Below, piece after piece: positions 1 to 6,603 of a stretch of DNA of 8,310 nt. Source of the stretch: Pseudomonadota bacterium (GTDB taxonomy: Bacteria > Pseudomonadota > Alphaproteobacteria > Rhizobiales > Xanthobacteraceae); assembly GCA_021779635.1 (NCBI GenBank), contig JAJYAH010000281.1:1-8310 (forward strand), in the 5' to 3' direction. Each line of letters opens with the position of its first letter. The first letter of the stretch is position 1. The notes below the pieces were generated by a model. That model was not told the origin of the DNA, did no database searches, and worked only from the letters and a program-made list of their open reading frames with translations. The position numbers and the translations under genes are program-made.

Positions 1-99
1 TGGCAGCAATTGCGGGAGCGAGCCTGCCCTCCTGCTGGCCGAGAAACGCCCCGGCTGGAAACGGTAACTGGTTTTGGGCACCTTCCAGCTCCGGGCAGT

Positions 100-453
100 T
101 CAAAACACCAGCACCTTTTCGGCGGAAACGGTCATCGTCGCGAGTTCGGCCATGGTGCTGCGTCGTGCGCCAGCCATAATGTCGGCATCGCTGACGCCGC
201 GCGCATCCATGCAGGTGCCGCAGAGCAGGACCTGGCCATTTCCGGCAAGGACGCCTTTCAGCATTCGTTCAACATTGTAGTAGCCGTCCGGCGTCTTCTG
301 GCCGGACTTTGCGGCAGCGACCGCATCAGCCACCAGGAACACTGTGACGGACGCCGCAGGATCGCTCTTGGGGAGAGCGAGAGCGAGGCGCAAGCCGTTG
401 TAGCACCGTTCGGTGCCGTAAGGCGGGTCGTTCAAAATCAGCAGGATTTGCAT
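100..453 (-). CDS. DsrE-family sulfur-relay protein
   Basis: A 117-residue cytoplasmic protein with no signal peptide or membrane segment. It begins with a beta strand and an NDPPYGTER loop (residues 8-16), typical of the DsrE/DsrF-like fold, and has CGTCMDARG at residues 78-86. Cys78 and Cys81 are the likely sulfur-carrying or redox cysteines; Cys17 is the only other one. DsrE-fold proteins accept and pass on persulfide sulfur, and this short single-domain form fits a carrier rather than an enzyme. The ATG is preceded by AGGAGA (plus-strand 460-465) with a 6-nt spacer, so the start is well supported. It lies 37 nt downstream of the SHOCT gene on the same strand and is probably co-transcribed with it. 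Family assignment is confident; its sulfur donor and acceptor are not known from sequence. Confidence 0.88.
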   Translation of the reverse strand: MQILLILNDPPYGTERCYNGLRLALALPKSDPAASVTVFLVADAVAAAKSGQKTPDGYYNVERMLKGVLAGNGQVLLCGTCMDARGVSDADIMAGARRSTMAELATMTVSAEKVLVF

Positions 454-490
454 GGGCGTTCTCCTATACAGCTAAGCGAGCCGATTGGGC

Positions 491-844
491 TCACTCGCCG
501 AGCACACGTCGCCGGTCCTCGAATTCAGCCTTGTCGATTTCACCGCGGGCAAAGCGCTCCTTGAGAATATCGAGCGGAGTGCGAACGGGCGGGAATTGGT
601 GCGGCGGCATTGCCCCGTGCCATGGCCCGCCCACCCATCGGACAAGAATCGCCACGACGGCAACCAGGATCGCGAGAAACAGGATCATGAACAATGGACC
701 GAAAATCATGCCGTACCATCCTCCACCCCACCCCATCATGTGCGGTCCCCAACCGTAGCGTTCGGCGTCTGACGGAGCCTGCGCCCACGCTGCGTCGGGC
801 AGGAGCGCGAGAGCTGCAAAAGCTTGGACCAGGACTTTGTGCAT
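491..844 (-). CDS. Small membrane protein with C-terminal SHOCT domain
   Basis: A 117-residue protein in three parts. Residues 1-21 look like a signal peptide ending in AWA before Gln22, although a retained N-terminal anchor is possible. A Gly/Trp/Met/His-rich stretch at 30-45 (PHMMGWGGGWYG) is followed by one strong membrane helix at about 46-68. The C-terminus at about 89-117 (LDILKERFARGEIDKAEFE) is a SHOCT domain, a short helical module common at the ends of bacterial membrane proteins and thought to mediate oligomerisation. The start has GGAG (plus-strand 852-855) with a 7-nt spacer. The Met/His/Trp-rich segment resembles small proteins found beside copper and other metal-handling genes, but metal binding is speculative. 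The exact function is unknown. Confidence 0.85.
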   Translation of the reverse strand: MHKVLVQAFAALALLPDAAWAQAPSDAERYGWGPHMMGWGGGWYGMIFGPLFMILFLAILVAVVAILVRWVGGPWHGAMPPHQFPPVRTPLDILKERFARGEIDKAEFEDRRRVLGE

Positions 845-969
845 CGGCTTGCTCCATGGTTAGGAAGATGAATTTTCTATTCCGTCGGTCGGGCTCGCTC
901 GTTGCGCCAGATCAACTGATATCTCGCCCGAGCATCTCTTCTGGTTATAGGGCGTCACCAGCGGCTCCT

Positions 970-1677
970 TCAGAGATTCGAGGCGAGAGGTTTCCTCGCT
1001 GCCACCGCGATGAAGGCCGCGCCGAAGGTCGTGGTTCGGCCAAGCCAGCAGTCGAGAGGTGCAAGCAACTCTGCCGCCAGCGCCAAAGGCGGATAATATG
1101 CGGCGCCGCGAATGCCGGTCACCTCGAGCCCGGCCGCCTCGATCAGTGAACGGAGTTCGCCAGCCGTCCGGAATGCCGCCGCGCGCCAGGTCGGGCTTCC
1201 AAACCAACCTCGAACGCGACGCTTTAGGCTCCACAGGCTCCAGCGTCCGAGTTCGCCGATGACCAGTCGCCCGCCAGGCTTCAGAACACGCGCCATTTCG
1301 GCGATCGCTTGCGCGGCATTGGGGACGAAGCAAAGGCTCGTGACCGCGAGCGTGACATCAAACGTGCCACGAAGAAAAGGCAACGCCTCACCTCTGCCCT
1401 CGATGATGGTCAGCGGGACAGCTTCCCGTTCGGTCCGCTGTCGAGCCGCGGCAATCATGGCCGGGTCTGCATCGAGACCCGTCACATGTGCGCCTCGCCG
1501 GGCTAGAACCACGGCAAGCGCGCCGTCACCGCAGCCGACGTCCAGCAGCATCTTGCCCGTCAAGGGCCCGAGCAATTCAAGCAGCAGCGCCTGCTCCAGC
1601 CTGTCGGTGATCGTACCGAGGCGGCTCGACCGCCAGCGGATGTAGGAACCGGCCAATCCGTTTGCTGATCCCACCAT
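970..1677 (-). CDS. Class I SAM-dependent methyltransferase
   Basis: A 235-residue soluble Rossmann-fold methyltransferase. Motif I is LLDVGCGDGAL (44-54). An acidic residue at the end of strand 2 lies in GLDAD (67-71). GRGEALPF (94-101) is the usual adenine-contacting region, FDVTLAVTSLCFV (106-118) is strand 4, and MARVLKPGGRLVIGE (128-142) is the canonical post-motif III segment. Length and motifs match the UbiE/Methyltransf_11 group, and the acceptor cannot be read from sequence. Its start lies 6 nt after the cysteine desulfurase stop, so it is probably the last gene of the leftward operon. The Shine-Dalgarno site is weak (GGAATG region), which fits translation coupled to the upstream gene. 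Given its neighbours, a sulfur- or selenium-containing acceptor is worth considering, but that is inference. Confidence 0.88.
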   Translation of the reverse strand: MVGSANGLAGSYIRWRSSRLGTITDRLEQALLLELLGPLTGKMLLDVGCGDGALAVVLARRGAHVTGLDADPAMIAAARQRTEREAVPLTIIEGRGEALPFLRGTFDVTLAVTSLCFVPNAAQAIAEMARVLKPGGRLVIGELGRWSLWSLKRRVRGWFGSPTWRAAAFRTAGELRSLIEAAGLEVTGIRGAAYYPPLALAAELLAPLDCWLGRTTTFGAAFIAVAARKPLASNL

Positions 1678-1683
1678 GGCGCG

Positions 1684-2880
1684 TCATTCCGTGGCAGCCA
1701 GCCGCTCGACAACCTGGTCGATTTCGTCGCGCGTCGTCATGCGCCCAAGGCTGAAGCGGATGGCTCCCATCCCGACTTCTGGTTCGATGTGCATCGCCGC
1801 CAGCACTGGCGACAGCTCGATATCACCCGCGTGGCATGCGGAGCCGGTCGAAGCTGCAATTCCGTCGAGGCTCGCCAATATCTCGGCGCCGACCCGGCCG
1901 ACGAAGGAGACATTCAACGTGTTCGGCAAGCGATGCATCGGGTGGCCGTTGAGGACGATGCGGTTGCCGAACCGCTCCTGCAGCCTGCGCCAGAAATGGT
2001 CACGCAGCTCCCGCACGCGATCATTGGCCGTAAGGTCGGCGGCAAGCTCGCAGGCTTTGCCGAGACCGACTGCCAACAGGGCGCTCTCGGTGCCGGCACG
2101 CCGGCCGCTCTCGTGTCCGGCGCCGTGAATCAAGGGCTCGAGCCGAATGCCGCGACGCACGAACAATGCACCGATTCCTTTAGGCGCATAAAGCTTGTGA
2201 CCGGCGAGCGAAAGAAGATCGACACCAAGTTCGTCGACGTTGGTCGCGATCTTGCCGACCGATTGCGCGGCATCAGTATGAAAAAGCACGCCGCGCTCGC
2301 GGGCGACGCGCGCACACGCCTCGATCGGCTGAACGGTGCCGACCTCGTTATTAGCGTGCATGATGCTGACGAGGATAGTGCGTGGCGTGATGGCGGCGCG
2401 AAGCTGGTCCGGGTCGATCCGGCCCGTGCCGTCGACGGGAAGGTAGGTTAGCCGCGCTCCCAGGCGTTCGAGAAACCGGCAGGGCTCAATAACCGCCGGG
2501 TGCTCGATTGCCGAGGTGATGATGTGGTCGCCCTTCTCGCGAAGCGCGAAAAAGATGCCTTTGAGGGCAAGGTTGTTGGCTTCGCTGCCGCCGCTCGTGA
2601 AAACGATTTCATCGCTGTGACAGCCGAGCAGGAGGGCGACCTGCGCGCGCGCGGCCTCAAGGGCGGACTTTGCCGCGGCTGCCGCCCAGTGTCCGCTCGA
2701 CGGGTTGCCGTAGTGGTCGTCAAGAAAAGGCCGCATCACCGCAGCCACCGCAGGGTCGACCGGCGTACTCGCATTGTAGTCGAGATAGATGGGCCGCATG
2801 GTCATTGTACGATGGACTCGATTTGGCTCGCCGAGGCGAATCGTCGTGGGCATAAGCGGCGGAGCTACCATCGCGCTCAT
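1684..2880 (-). CDS. Cysteine desulfurase (NifS/IscS-like, class V aminotransferase)
   Basis: A PLP enzyme that removes sulfur from L-cysteine, giving alanine and an enzyme-bound persulfide. Family landmarks are present in order: YLDYNASTPVDP (32-43), GNPSSGH (58-64), FTSGGSEANNLALKG (94-108), EHPAV (126-130), HANNEVGT (175-182), HTDAAQ (201-206), the PLP-binding Lys229 in SLAGHKLYAPKG, and GRRAGTES (259-266). The catalytic cysteine is Cys349 in STGSACHAG. No catalytic residue is missing. The first ATG forms a 4-nt ATGA overlap with the transporter stop, which favours coupled translation but adds about 25 residues before the conserved core. Met26 (2805) or Met28 (2799) would give a more usual N-terminus, yet neither has a clear ribosome site. 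Desulfurases of this fold can also act on selenocysteine. There are no Fe-S scaffold genes nearby, so a dedicated sulfur-mobilising role is more likely than housekeeping cluster assembly. Confidence 0.95.
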   Translation of the reverse strand: MSAMVAPPLMPTTIRLGEPNRVHRTMTMRPIYLDYNASTPVDPAVAAVMRPFLDDHYGNPSSGHWAAAAAKSALEAARAQVALLLGCHSDEIVFTSGGSEANNLALKGIFFALREKGDHIITSAIEHPAVIEPCRFLERLGARLTYLPVDGTGRIDPDQLRAAITPRTILVSIMHANNEVGTVQPIEACARVARERGVLFHTDAAQSVGKIATNVDELGVDLLSLAGHKLYAPKGIGALFVRRGIRLEPLIHGAGHESGRRAGTESALLAVGLGKACELAADLTANDRVRELRDHFWRRLQERFGNRIVLNGHPMHRLPNTLNVSFVGRVGAEILASLDGIAASTGSACHAGDIELSPVLAAMHIEPEVGMGAIRFSLGRMTTRDEIDQVVERLAATE

Positions 2881-4211
2881 GATCGCACTTCGGGACTTGC
2901 GCTCGGGTTCGCAAGCCCCTGCATCGCAATTTTGCCGCTAGATGCGCTCGCCTGCCCCGCACCAAGACGGCCGGCCCGATCTTCGTGCATGGAAATCATG
3001 ACGACCGCACCCGAGACGAAGGTGAGCGCGCCGATGATGCCGATCGCCCACGACATTCCCAGCATGTCGGCGATGATGCCGGCCGACAGCGCCCCGATCG
3101 CATAGCCGAGGTCGCGCCAGAAGCGGTAGACGCTGAGCGAGCGGGCCCGCCAGCTTGGATGCGACGCATCAGACACCGCCGCGATCAGGCTTGGGTAGAC
3201 CATCGCAGTGCCGATCCCGAGCAGCAGGCTGCCAACGAACCAATAGCCGAATGTCGTCGTGGCAGCGGTCAAAAGCAGGCCCGCCGCTTGTATCCACATC
3301 CCGCCGGCGATCAGGCCCTTGCGGCCCCAACGGTCGCTCAAGGGGCCGGTTGCGACCTGTAGGATACCCCAGGTCGACGGATAGATCGCCTTCAGGATGC
3401 CGATGCGCTCGACGCTGAGCCCGAACCCGGCGAAAAACAGCGGGAAGATCCCCCAGCTCATGCCGTCGTTGAGATTGTTGACGAGACCAGCTTGCGAGGC
3501 CGCAAACAGGTTGCGGTCGCGAAACGAGGTGAGCGTGAAGATCTGCCAGAACCCGATCGCTTCCGCGGCCTGCGCATGGCCTGCGACCTCGGTGCGCACG
3601 TGATGGCGCGTATCGCGCACCGCCAGGATCGACAGCGTCAACCCAAGCACCGCATAGCCAACGCCGAGATAGAGTGGCGCCGGCCGCAAGCCATGGCGCT
3701 GCGCGATATAGCCCGTAAGGAATGCCGTCACGCCGACCGCAAGATAGCCCGCGAACTCGTTAAGGCCGACGGCGAGCCCCCGTGATTTCGGTCCGACCAG
3801 GTCGATCTTCATGATCACCGTCATCGACCAGGCAAGGCCCTGATTGATGCCGAGGAGCGCATTGGCAGCGATGACCCACCCCCAATTCGGGGCCGCGATC
3901 AGCATGAACGGGACCGGCAAGCCGACCATCCAGCCAAGCACCAGCACGCGCTTGCGGCCCCATTCATCGGCAAGGTGGCCGGAGACGAGATTGGCGCAAG
4001 CCTTGACGACGCCGAAACTGACGATGAAGGAAACGATCAGCGTGGTCGATGCGAGATGAAACTCCTCGGCGCCGATCAGCGGCACGACGGTTCGCTCGAT
4101 TCCGACCATGCCGCCGACGAAGGCGTTGATCAGGACGAGGAGAGAAAACTGCGGCCAGTTCTCGATCAGGCCGAGTCTGATTCCGTTTGTCGAGCCGACC
4201 GAGCCAGACAT
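2877..4211 (-). CDS. MFS transporter (about 12 membrane helices)
   Basis: An inner-membrane carrier of the major facilitator superfamily, 444 residues from the chosen start. The signature loop between helices 2 and 3 is GHLADEWGRKR (78-88), with its pseudo-repeat GPLSDRWGRKG (289-299) in the second half. A hydrophilic loop (about 199-222) divides the halves, and a soluble Ser/Ala-rich tail follows the last helix. LNDGMSWGIFP (247-257) is distinctive, but I cannot tie it to a substrate. The open frame extends to 4253 inside the preceding gene. I chose the ATG at 4211 because it lies 4 nt after the MBL stop and removes a 38-nt overlap. The stop overlaps the desulfurase start by 4 nt (ATGA). Position between a persulfide enzyme and a desulfurase suggests movement of a sulfur compound or toxic product; substrate and direction are unknown. 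Confidence 0.9.
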   Translation of the reverse strand: MSGSVGSTNGIRLGLIENWPQFSLLVLINAFVGGMVGIERTVVPLIGAEEFHLASTTLIVSFIVSFGVVKACANLVSGHLADEWGRKRVLVLGWMVGLPVPFMLIAAPNWGWVIAANALLGINQGLAWSMTVIMKIDLVGPKSRGLAVGLNEFAGYLAVGVTAFLTGYIAQRHGLRPAPLYLGVGYAVLGLTLSILAVRDTRHHVRTEVAGHAQAAEAIGFWQIFTLTSFRDRNLFAASQAGLVNNLNDGMSWGIFPLFFAGFGLSVERIGILKAIYPSTWGILQVATGPLSDRWGRKGLIAGGMWIQAAGLLLTAATTTFGYWFVGSLLLGIGTAMVYPSLIAAVSDASHPSWRARSLSVYRFWRDLGYAIGALSAGIIADMLGMSWAIGIIGALTFVSGAVVMISMHEDRAGRLGAGQASASSGKIAMQGLANPSASPEVRS

Positions 4212-4215
4212 GGCG

Positions 4216-4956
4216 CTATTTTTCTGCGACCTGTCGCCCGGAATTGGCAGCACGGAGGCGAGCCGCTTGCGGCGGTGGGGGAGGAATGTCCTTCAACATG
4301 AAATTGACGAACTCGCCCTCGTCGTCAATTCGGAACGCCTTGTTGTACCTTTTCTCGAACCCAAGCGTGGACGTGGGATTGGCGCTCAGGCTGCGGCCGC
4401 AGACCGAGCCGGCATAGGCGCCCGGAAAAACTCCGAGATAGTCGGGGAGCGCTTTGAGTTTCTGAACGCTGCGAAACAGATCTTTTGCGCCTTGTTCCGC
4501 ATTCACCGCCAATTCGGTGCGTCCGAGATCGCCGACCATCAGCGTGTGCCCCGTGGCAACGAACCAGGGTTCGCTCGCGCGCGTGCGGTCCGTCACCAAA
4601 AGGCAAATATGCTCAGGCGTGTGACCCGGCGTATGCATCGCCTTGATGACGACGTTACCGAGCTGAATCTCCTCGCCGTCTTCCGCACCCTTGAAGGGAA
4701 CGGCAACGTCGGCTTTTGAGCCGAGGATATATTTGGCGCCGGAGGCCGCCGTGAGTCCTGGCCAAGTCGAGATATGATCGGCGTGGACGTGCGTGTCGAA
4801 GACGTAATCGATCTTGACCCCGGTTACCCTAGCGGCCTCAAGATAAGTGTCAGGATCGGCCAAGGGATCGATGATGGCCCCGGTTTGCTTGCCGCCGCAG
4901 CCGATGAGGTAGGAGATTCCGACCGGATCGCTGTGAAGAAACTGACGAAGAATCAT
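4216..4956 (-). CDS. MBL-fold hydrolase, persulfide dioxygenase-like
   Basis: A 246-residue cytoplasmic metallo-beta-lactamase-fold protein resembling the ETHE1/SdoA/Blh group, which uses one iron to oxidise glutathione persulfide to sulfite. Metal-site motifs are THVHADH (55-61), TPGHTPEH (109-116, His112) and GDLGRTEL (142-149, Asp143). FPGAYAGSVCGRSLS (177-191) and STLGFEKRYNKAF (196-208) are the usual C-terminal signatures. In many relatives the PGxxAGSxCG loop carries a His; here that position is Ala180 (codon GCC), see findings. The tail has five prolines (225-229) and a charged end. GGGAG lies 9 nt before the ATG. It is the first gene of the leftward operon, directly beside the putative operator, as often seen for persulfide-responsive loci. 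A different thioester or sulfur hydrolase activity is possible. Confidence 0.88.
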   Translation of the reverse strand: MILRQFLHSDPVGISYLIGCGGKQTGAIIDPLADPDTYLEAARVTGVKIDYVFDTHVHADHISTWPGLTAASGAKYILGSKADVAVPFKGAEDGEEIQLGNVVIKAMHTPGHTPEHICLLVTDRTRASEPWFVATGHTLMVGDLGRTELAVNAEQGAKDLFRSVQKLKALPDYLGVFPGAYAGSVCGRSLSANPTSTLGFEKRYNKAFRIDDEGEFVNFMLKDIPPPPPQAARLRAANSGRQVAEK

Positions 4957-4989
4957 GGGGTTGCGCTCCCGGCAAAAGGGGTGATAAGT

Positions 4990-5013
4990 TCATTCAATCA
5001 TTTTGATGAATGA
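4990..5013. promoter_or_regulatory. Palindromic operator candidate in the divergent intergenic region
   Basis: A near-perfect inverted repeat: left arm TCATTCAATCA (4990-5000), centre TTT, right arm TGATGAATGA (5004-5013). The arms match at every position apart from one extra A in the left arm. It is AT-rich in a GC-rich background and sits in the 75-nt gap between two divergent genes, one encoding an ArsR-family repressor. Size and symmetry suit a winged-helix dimer. On the minus strand, TTCATC and CTTATC 16 nt apart could be -35 and -10 boxes overlapping it; on the plus strand, TTGCGC (4961-4966) and TAAGTT (4985-4990) are a weaker pair. Autoregulation plus control of the MBL operon is the obvious reading. 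The repeat is seen; the binding is inferred. Confidence 0.7.
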
Positions 5014-5019
5014 TTTAAC

Positions 5020-5025
5020 AAGGAG
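5020..5025 (+). promoter_or_regulatory. Shine-Dalgarno site that fixes a TTG start
   Basis: AAGGAG lies 6 nt before the TTG at 5032. There is no in-frame ATG close by, and the ArsR homology begins soon after the TTG, so this site decides the start of the regulator. A TTG start may keep repressor levels low. Confidence 0.8.
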
Positions 5026-5031
5026 CGGGAA

Positions 5032-5712
5032 TTGTCAAGCCCAGGACCAAAGCGGGGACCAAAGCAGGCCATCTACGAGAACCTCGCCGAAGTCGCGCAG
5101 GCGCTCGGTCACGCTCACCGGCTTGAGCTCTTGGAGCATCTCGCCCAGGGGGTACGCAGCGTCGAACAGTTGTCGGCGCGGGCGCATCTCACCTTCGCCA
5201 ACACTTCGCGTCATCTTCAGATTCTCAGGCGGTCGCGCCTCGTCGAGACGGAACGGCGTGGCAAGAATGTTCTCTATCGGCTCGCGGGCGATGCCGAAGT
5301 GGTTGCGATGATCAAAGCCTTGGGCCGCATTGGCGAGCGCAATGTTGCCGAGATCGGCCGTGTCGTGACTGATTACTTCCAGGCACGCGATGCACTTGAG
5401 CCGGTATCGCGCGATGATCTCGTTGCGAAGTTGCGGGACGATCTGGTGACATTGCTCGATGTCCGTCCCGAGGATGAATTTACGCTTGGCCATCTCCCGG
5501 GTGCGCTCAACATTCCGCTTGCGGAACTGGAAAGACGTTTAGGCGAGCTCTCAAGAAGTCGTGAGGTGATCGCCTATTGCCGCGGCCCCTATTGTGTCCT
5601 TTCGTTCGAAGCTGTCTCAGCGCTGAGAGCGCGAGGCTATCGCGTCCGCCGGCTCGAAGACGGCTACCCCGAGTGGAAAGCCGCCGGTTTGCCGGTCGAA
5701 TCCATCGCTTGA
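5032..5712 (+). CDS. ArsR-family repressor fused to a rhodanese domain
   Basis: A 226-residue two-domain regulator. Residues about 15-100 are an ArsR winged helix: ALGHAHRLELLEHL (24-37), the recognition-helix region LTFANTSRHLQILRRSRLVE (53-72), and the wing ERRGKNVLYRL (74-84). A helical linker leads to a rhodanese domain at about 128-226, with LLDVRPEDEFTLGHLPGALN (141-160), the active loop YCRGPYC (182-188), and LEDGYPEWKAAGLPV (208-222). Cys183 is the usual rhodanese nucleophile. Cys183 and Cys188 are the only cysteines in the protein. The winged helix therefore lacks the cysteine pair used for sensing by SqrR/BigR-type repressors and the metal-binding CxC of classical ArsR. I infer that persulfide is sensed through the rhodanese loop, releasing DNA. 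The next gene starts 22 nt after the stop. Confidence 0.92.
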   Translation: MSSPGPKRGPKQAIYENLAEVAQALGHAHRLELLEHLAQGVRSVEQLSARAHLTFANTSRHLQILRRSRLVETERRGKNVLYRLAGDAEVVAMIKALGRIGERNVAEIGRVVTDYFQARDALEPVSRDDLVAKLRDDLVTLLDVRPEDEFTLGHLPGALNIPLAELERRLGELSRSREVIAYCRGPYCVLSFEAVSALRARGYRVRRLEDGYPEWKAAGLPVESIA

Positions 5713-5734
5713 GACAAGCGAAGTCTGGTGCTTC

Positions 5735-6553
5735 ATGGACAAAAAAATTGACCGCGCGGACATCGCTTGGCCGATCGTCGACGGCAAGGACCACCAGGCG
5801 CCTTCCGTGTTCCGGCCCGAAGCGCTCTTGAGGGAGGCGCGCCGACAGAGACAACTACCGCTCGTGGCCGTCCCCGAAATCTGCGTGCTCGATCCGGACG
5901 GCGATGTCGTCCGCCATCTCAAGCGGACCGGCGCAGGCCGCGTCCATGAAGGATGGGCCTGCTATCACACCGAACTTCTCGCCTTCGATCTCGACGGCGT
6001 CGGGGAGGTTGGCATCGTCGGCTGCGCCGTCGGTGCGCCGTTCGCTGTGTTGATCGCCGAGCAGCTTTTTGCGTCGGGCTGTCGCCTGCTCGTCAGCGTA
6101 ACCTCGGCGGGGCAAATCAATCCAATCGGACCGACGCCGTATTTCGTCCTGATTGATCGCGCGCTGCGCGACGAGGGGACGAGCTATCACTACCTGCCTG
6201 CTTCGACTTTCGCCGAAGCCCCCGACCAATCACTGATCGATCGTGTCGAACGAGCGGGGCGAGCGCTTCCCGACGTCACACTCCACCGAGGGGCGACCTG
6301 GACGACGGACGCACCCTATCGCGAGACAGAAGCAGCCATCGCGCGCGCACGCGATTTGGGGACGCTGGCCGTCGAGATGGAAGCCGCGGCACTCTACGCA
6401 TTCAGCGCAACGAGTGGCCGCTCCGTGGTTTGCTTCGCCCACGTCACGAATTCAATGGCGCAGACGGAGGGCGACTTCGAAAAGGGCGAGGCCGACGGCG
6501 CCAAGGCGACACTTGCTGTCGTTGCCGCAGCGGCTCGCGGTTGGCAGACTTAG
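5735..6553 (+). CDS. Nucleoside phosphorylase (PNP/UDP superfamily)
   Basis: A 272-residue cytoplasmic protein of the nucleoside phosphorylase fold, which cleaves a nucleoside with phosphate to free base and ribose 1-phosphate. Landmarks are GIVGCAVGAPFAV (93-105), VSVTSAGQI (120-128), ALRDEGTSYHYLP (143-155), WTTDAPYRET (189-198) and VEMEAAALYAF (213-223), where the Glu-Met-Glu segment contacts the ribose. The set looks nearer to uridine or purine phosphorylases than to MTA/SAH nucleosidase, which carries a different MEG-type motif, but substrate cannot be settled by eye. The ribosome site is weak (GAAG region), so it is probably translated from the regulator message 22 nt upstream. Its role beside sulfur genes is not obvious; salvage of a thio-nucleoside is one possibility and is speculative. 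Confidence 0.9.
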   Translation: MDKKIDRADIAWPIVDGKDHQAPSVFRPEALLREARRQRQLPLVAVPEICVLDPDGDVVRHLKRTGAGRVHEGWACYHTELLAFDLDGVGEVGIVGCAVGAPFAVLIAEQLFASGCRLLVSVTSAGQINPIGPTPYFVLIDRALRDEGTSYHYLPASTFAEAPDQSLIDRVERAGRALPDVTLHRGATWTTDAPYRETEAAIARARDLGTLAVEMEAAALYAFSATSGRSVVCFAHVTNSMAQTEGDFEKGEADGAKATLAVVAAAARGWQT

Positions 6554-6603
6554 GCAGGAATTTGAGACGAACGGGACCGAGGCTGCAGGCAAGAGGCCCA
6601 GGA

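Noticed and set aside
53..89. GCTGGAA and TTCCAGC arms downstream of the DsrE gene as a possible terminator
   Set aside because: The 7-bp stem has a 22-nt loop and no following T-run on the minus strand, so it is not convincing; nothing else is seen in 1-99.
10..564. A 184-codon plus-strand frame across the DsrE gene
   Set aside because: It crosses the DsrE and SHOCT genes antisense, has low-complexity His/Gly/Arg composition and matches no family I know.
923..961. Short hairpins (CTCG/CGAG and CTGGT/ACCAG) in the gap after the methyltransferase
   Set aside because: Stems of 4-5 bp without a T-run do not support a terminator, and no clear promoter could be assigned in 845-969.
1789..2451. 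A long plus-strand open frame of 220 codons opposite the cysteine desulfurase
   Set aside because: Every landmark of a cysteine desulfurase is on the minus strand; the plus frame has no recognisable domain and is a by-product of high GC.
4212..4253. The upstream ATG of the MFS frame at 4253
   Set aside because: It would add 14 residues overlapping the MBL gene; the ATG at 4211, 4 nt after that gene's stop, fits better.
5035..5493. A minus-strand frame of 152 codons opposite the regulator
   Set aside because: The plus strand encodes clear winged-helix and rhodanese domains with a strong ribosome site; the antisense frame is a shadow.
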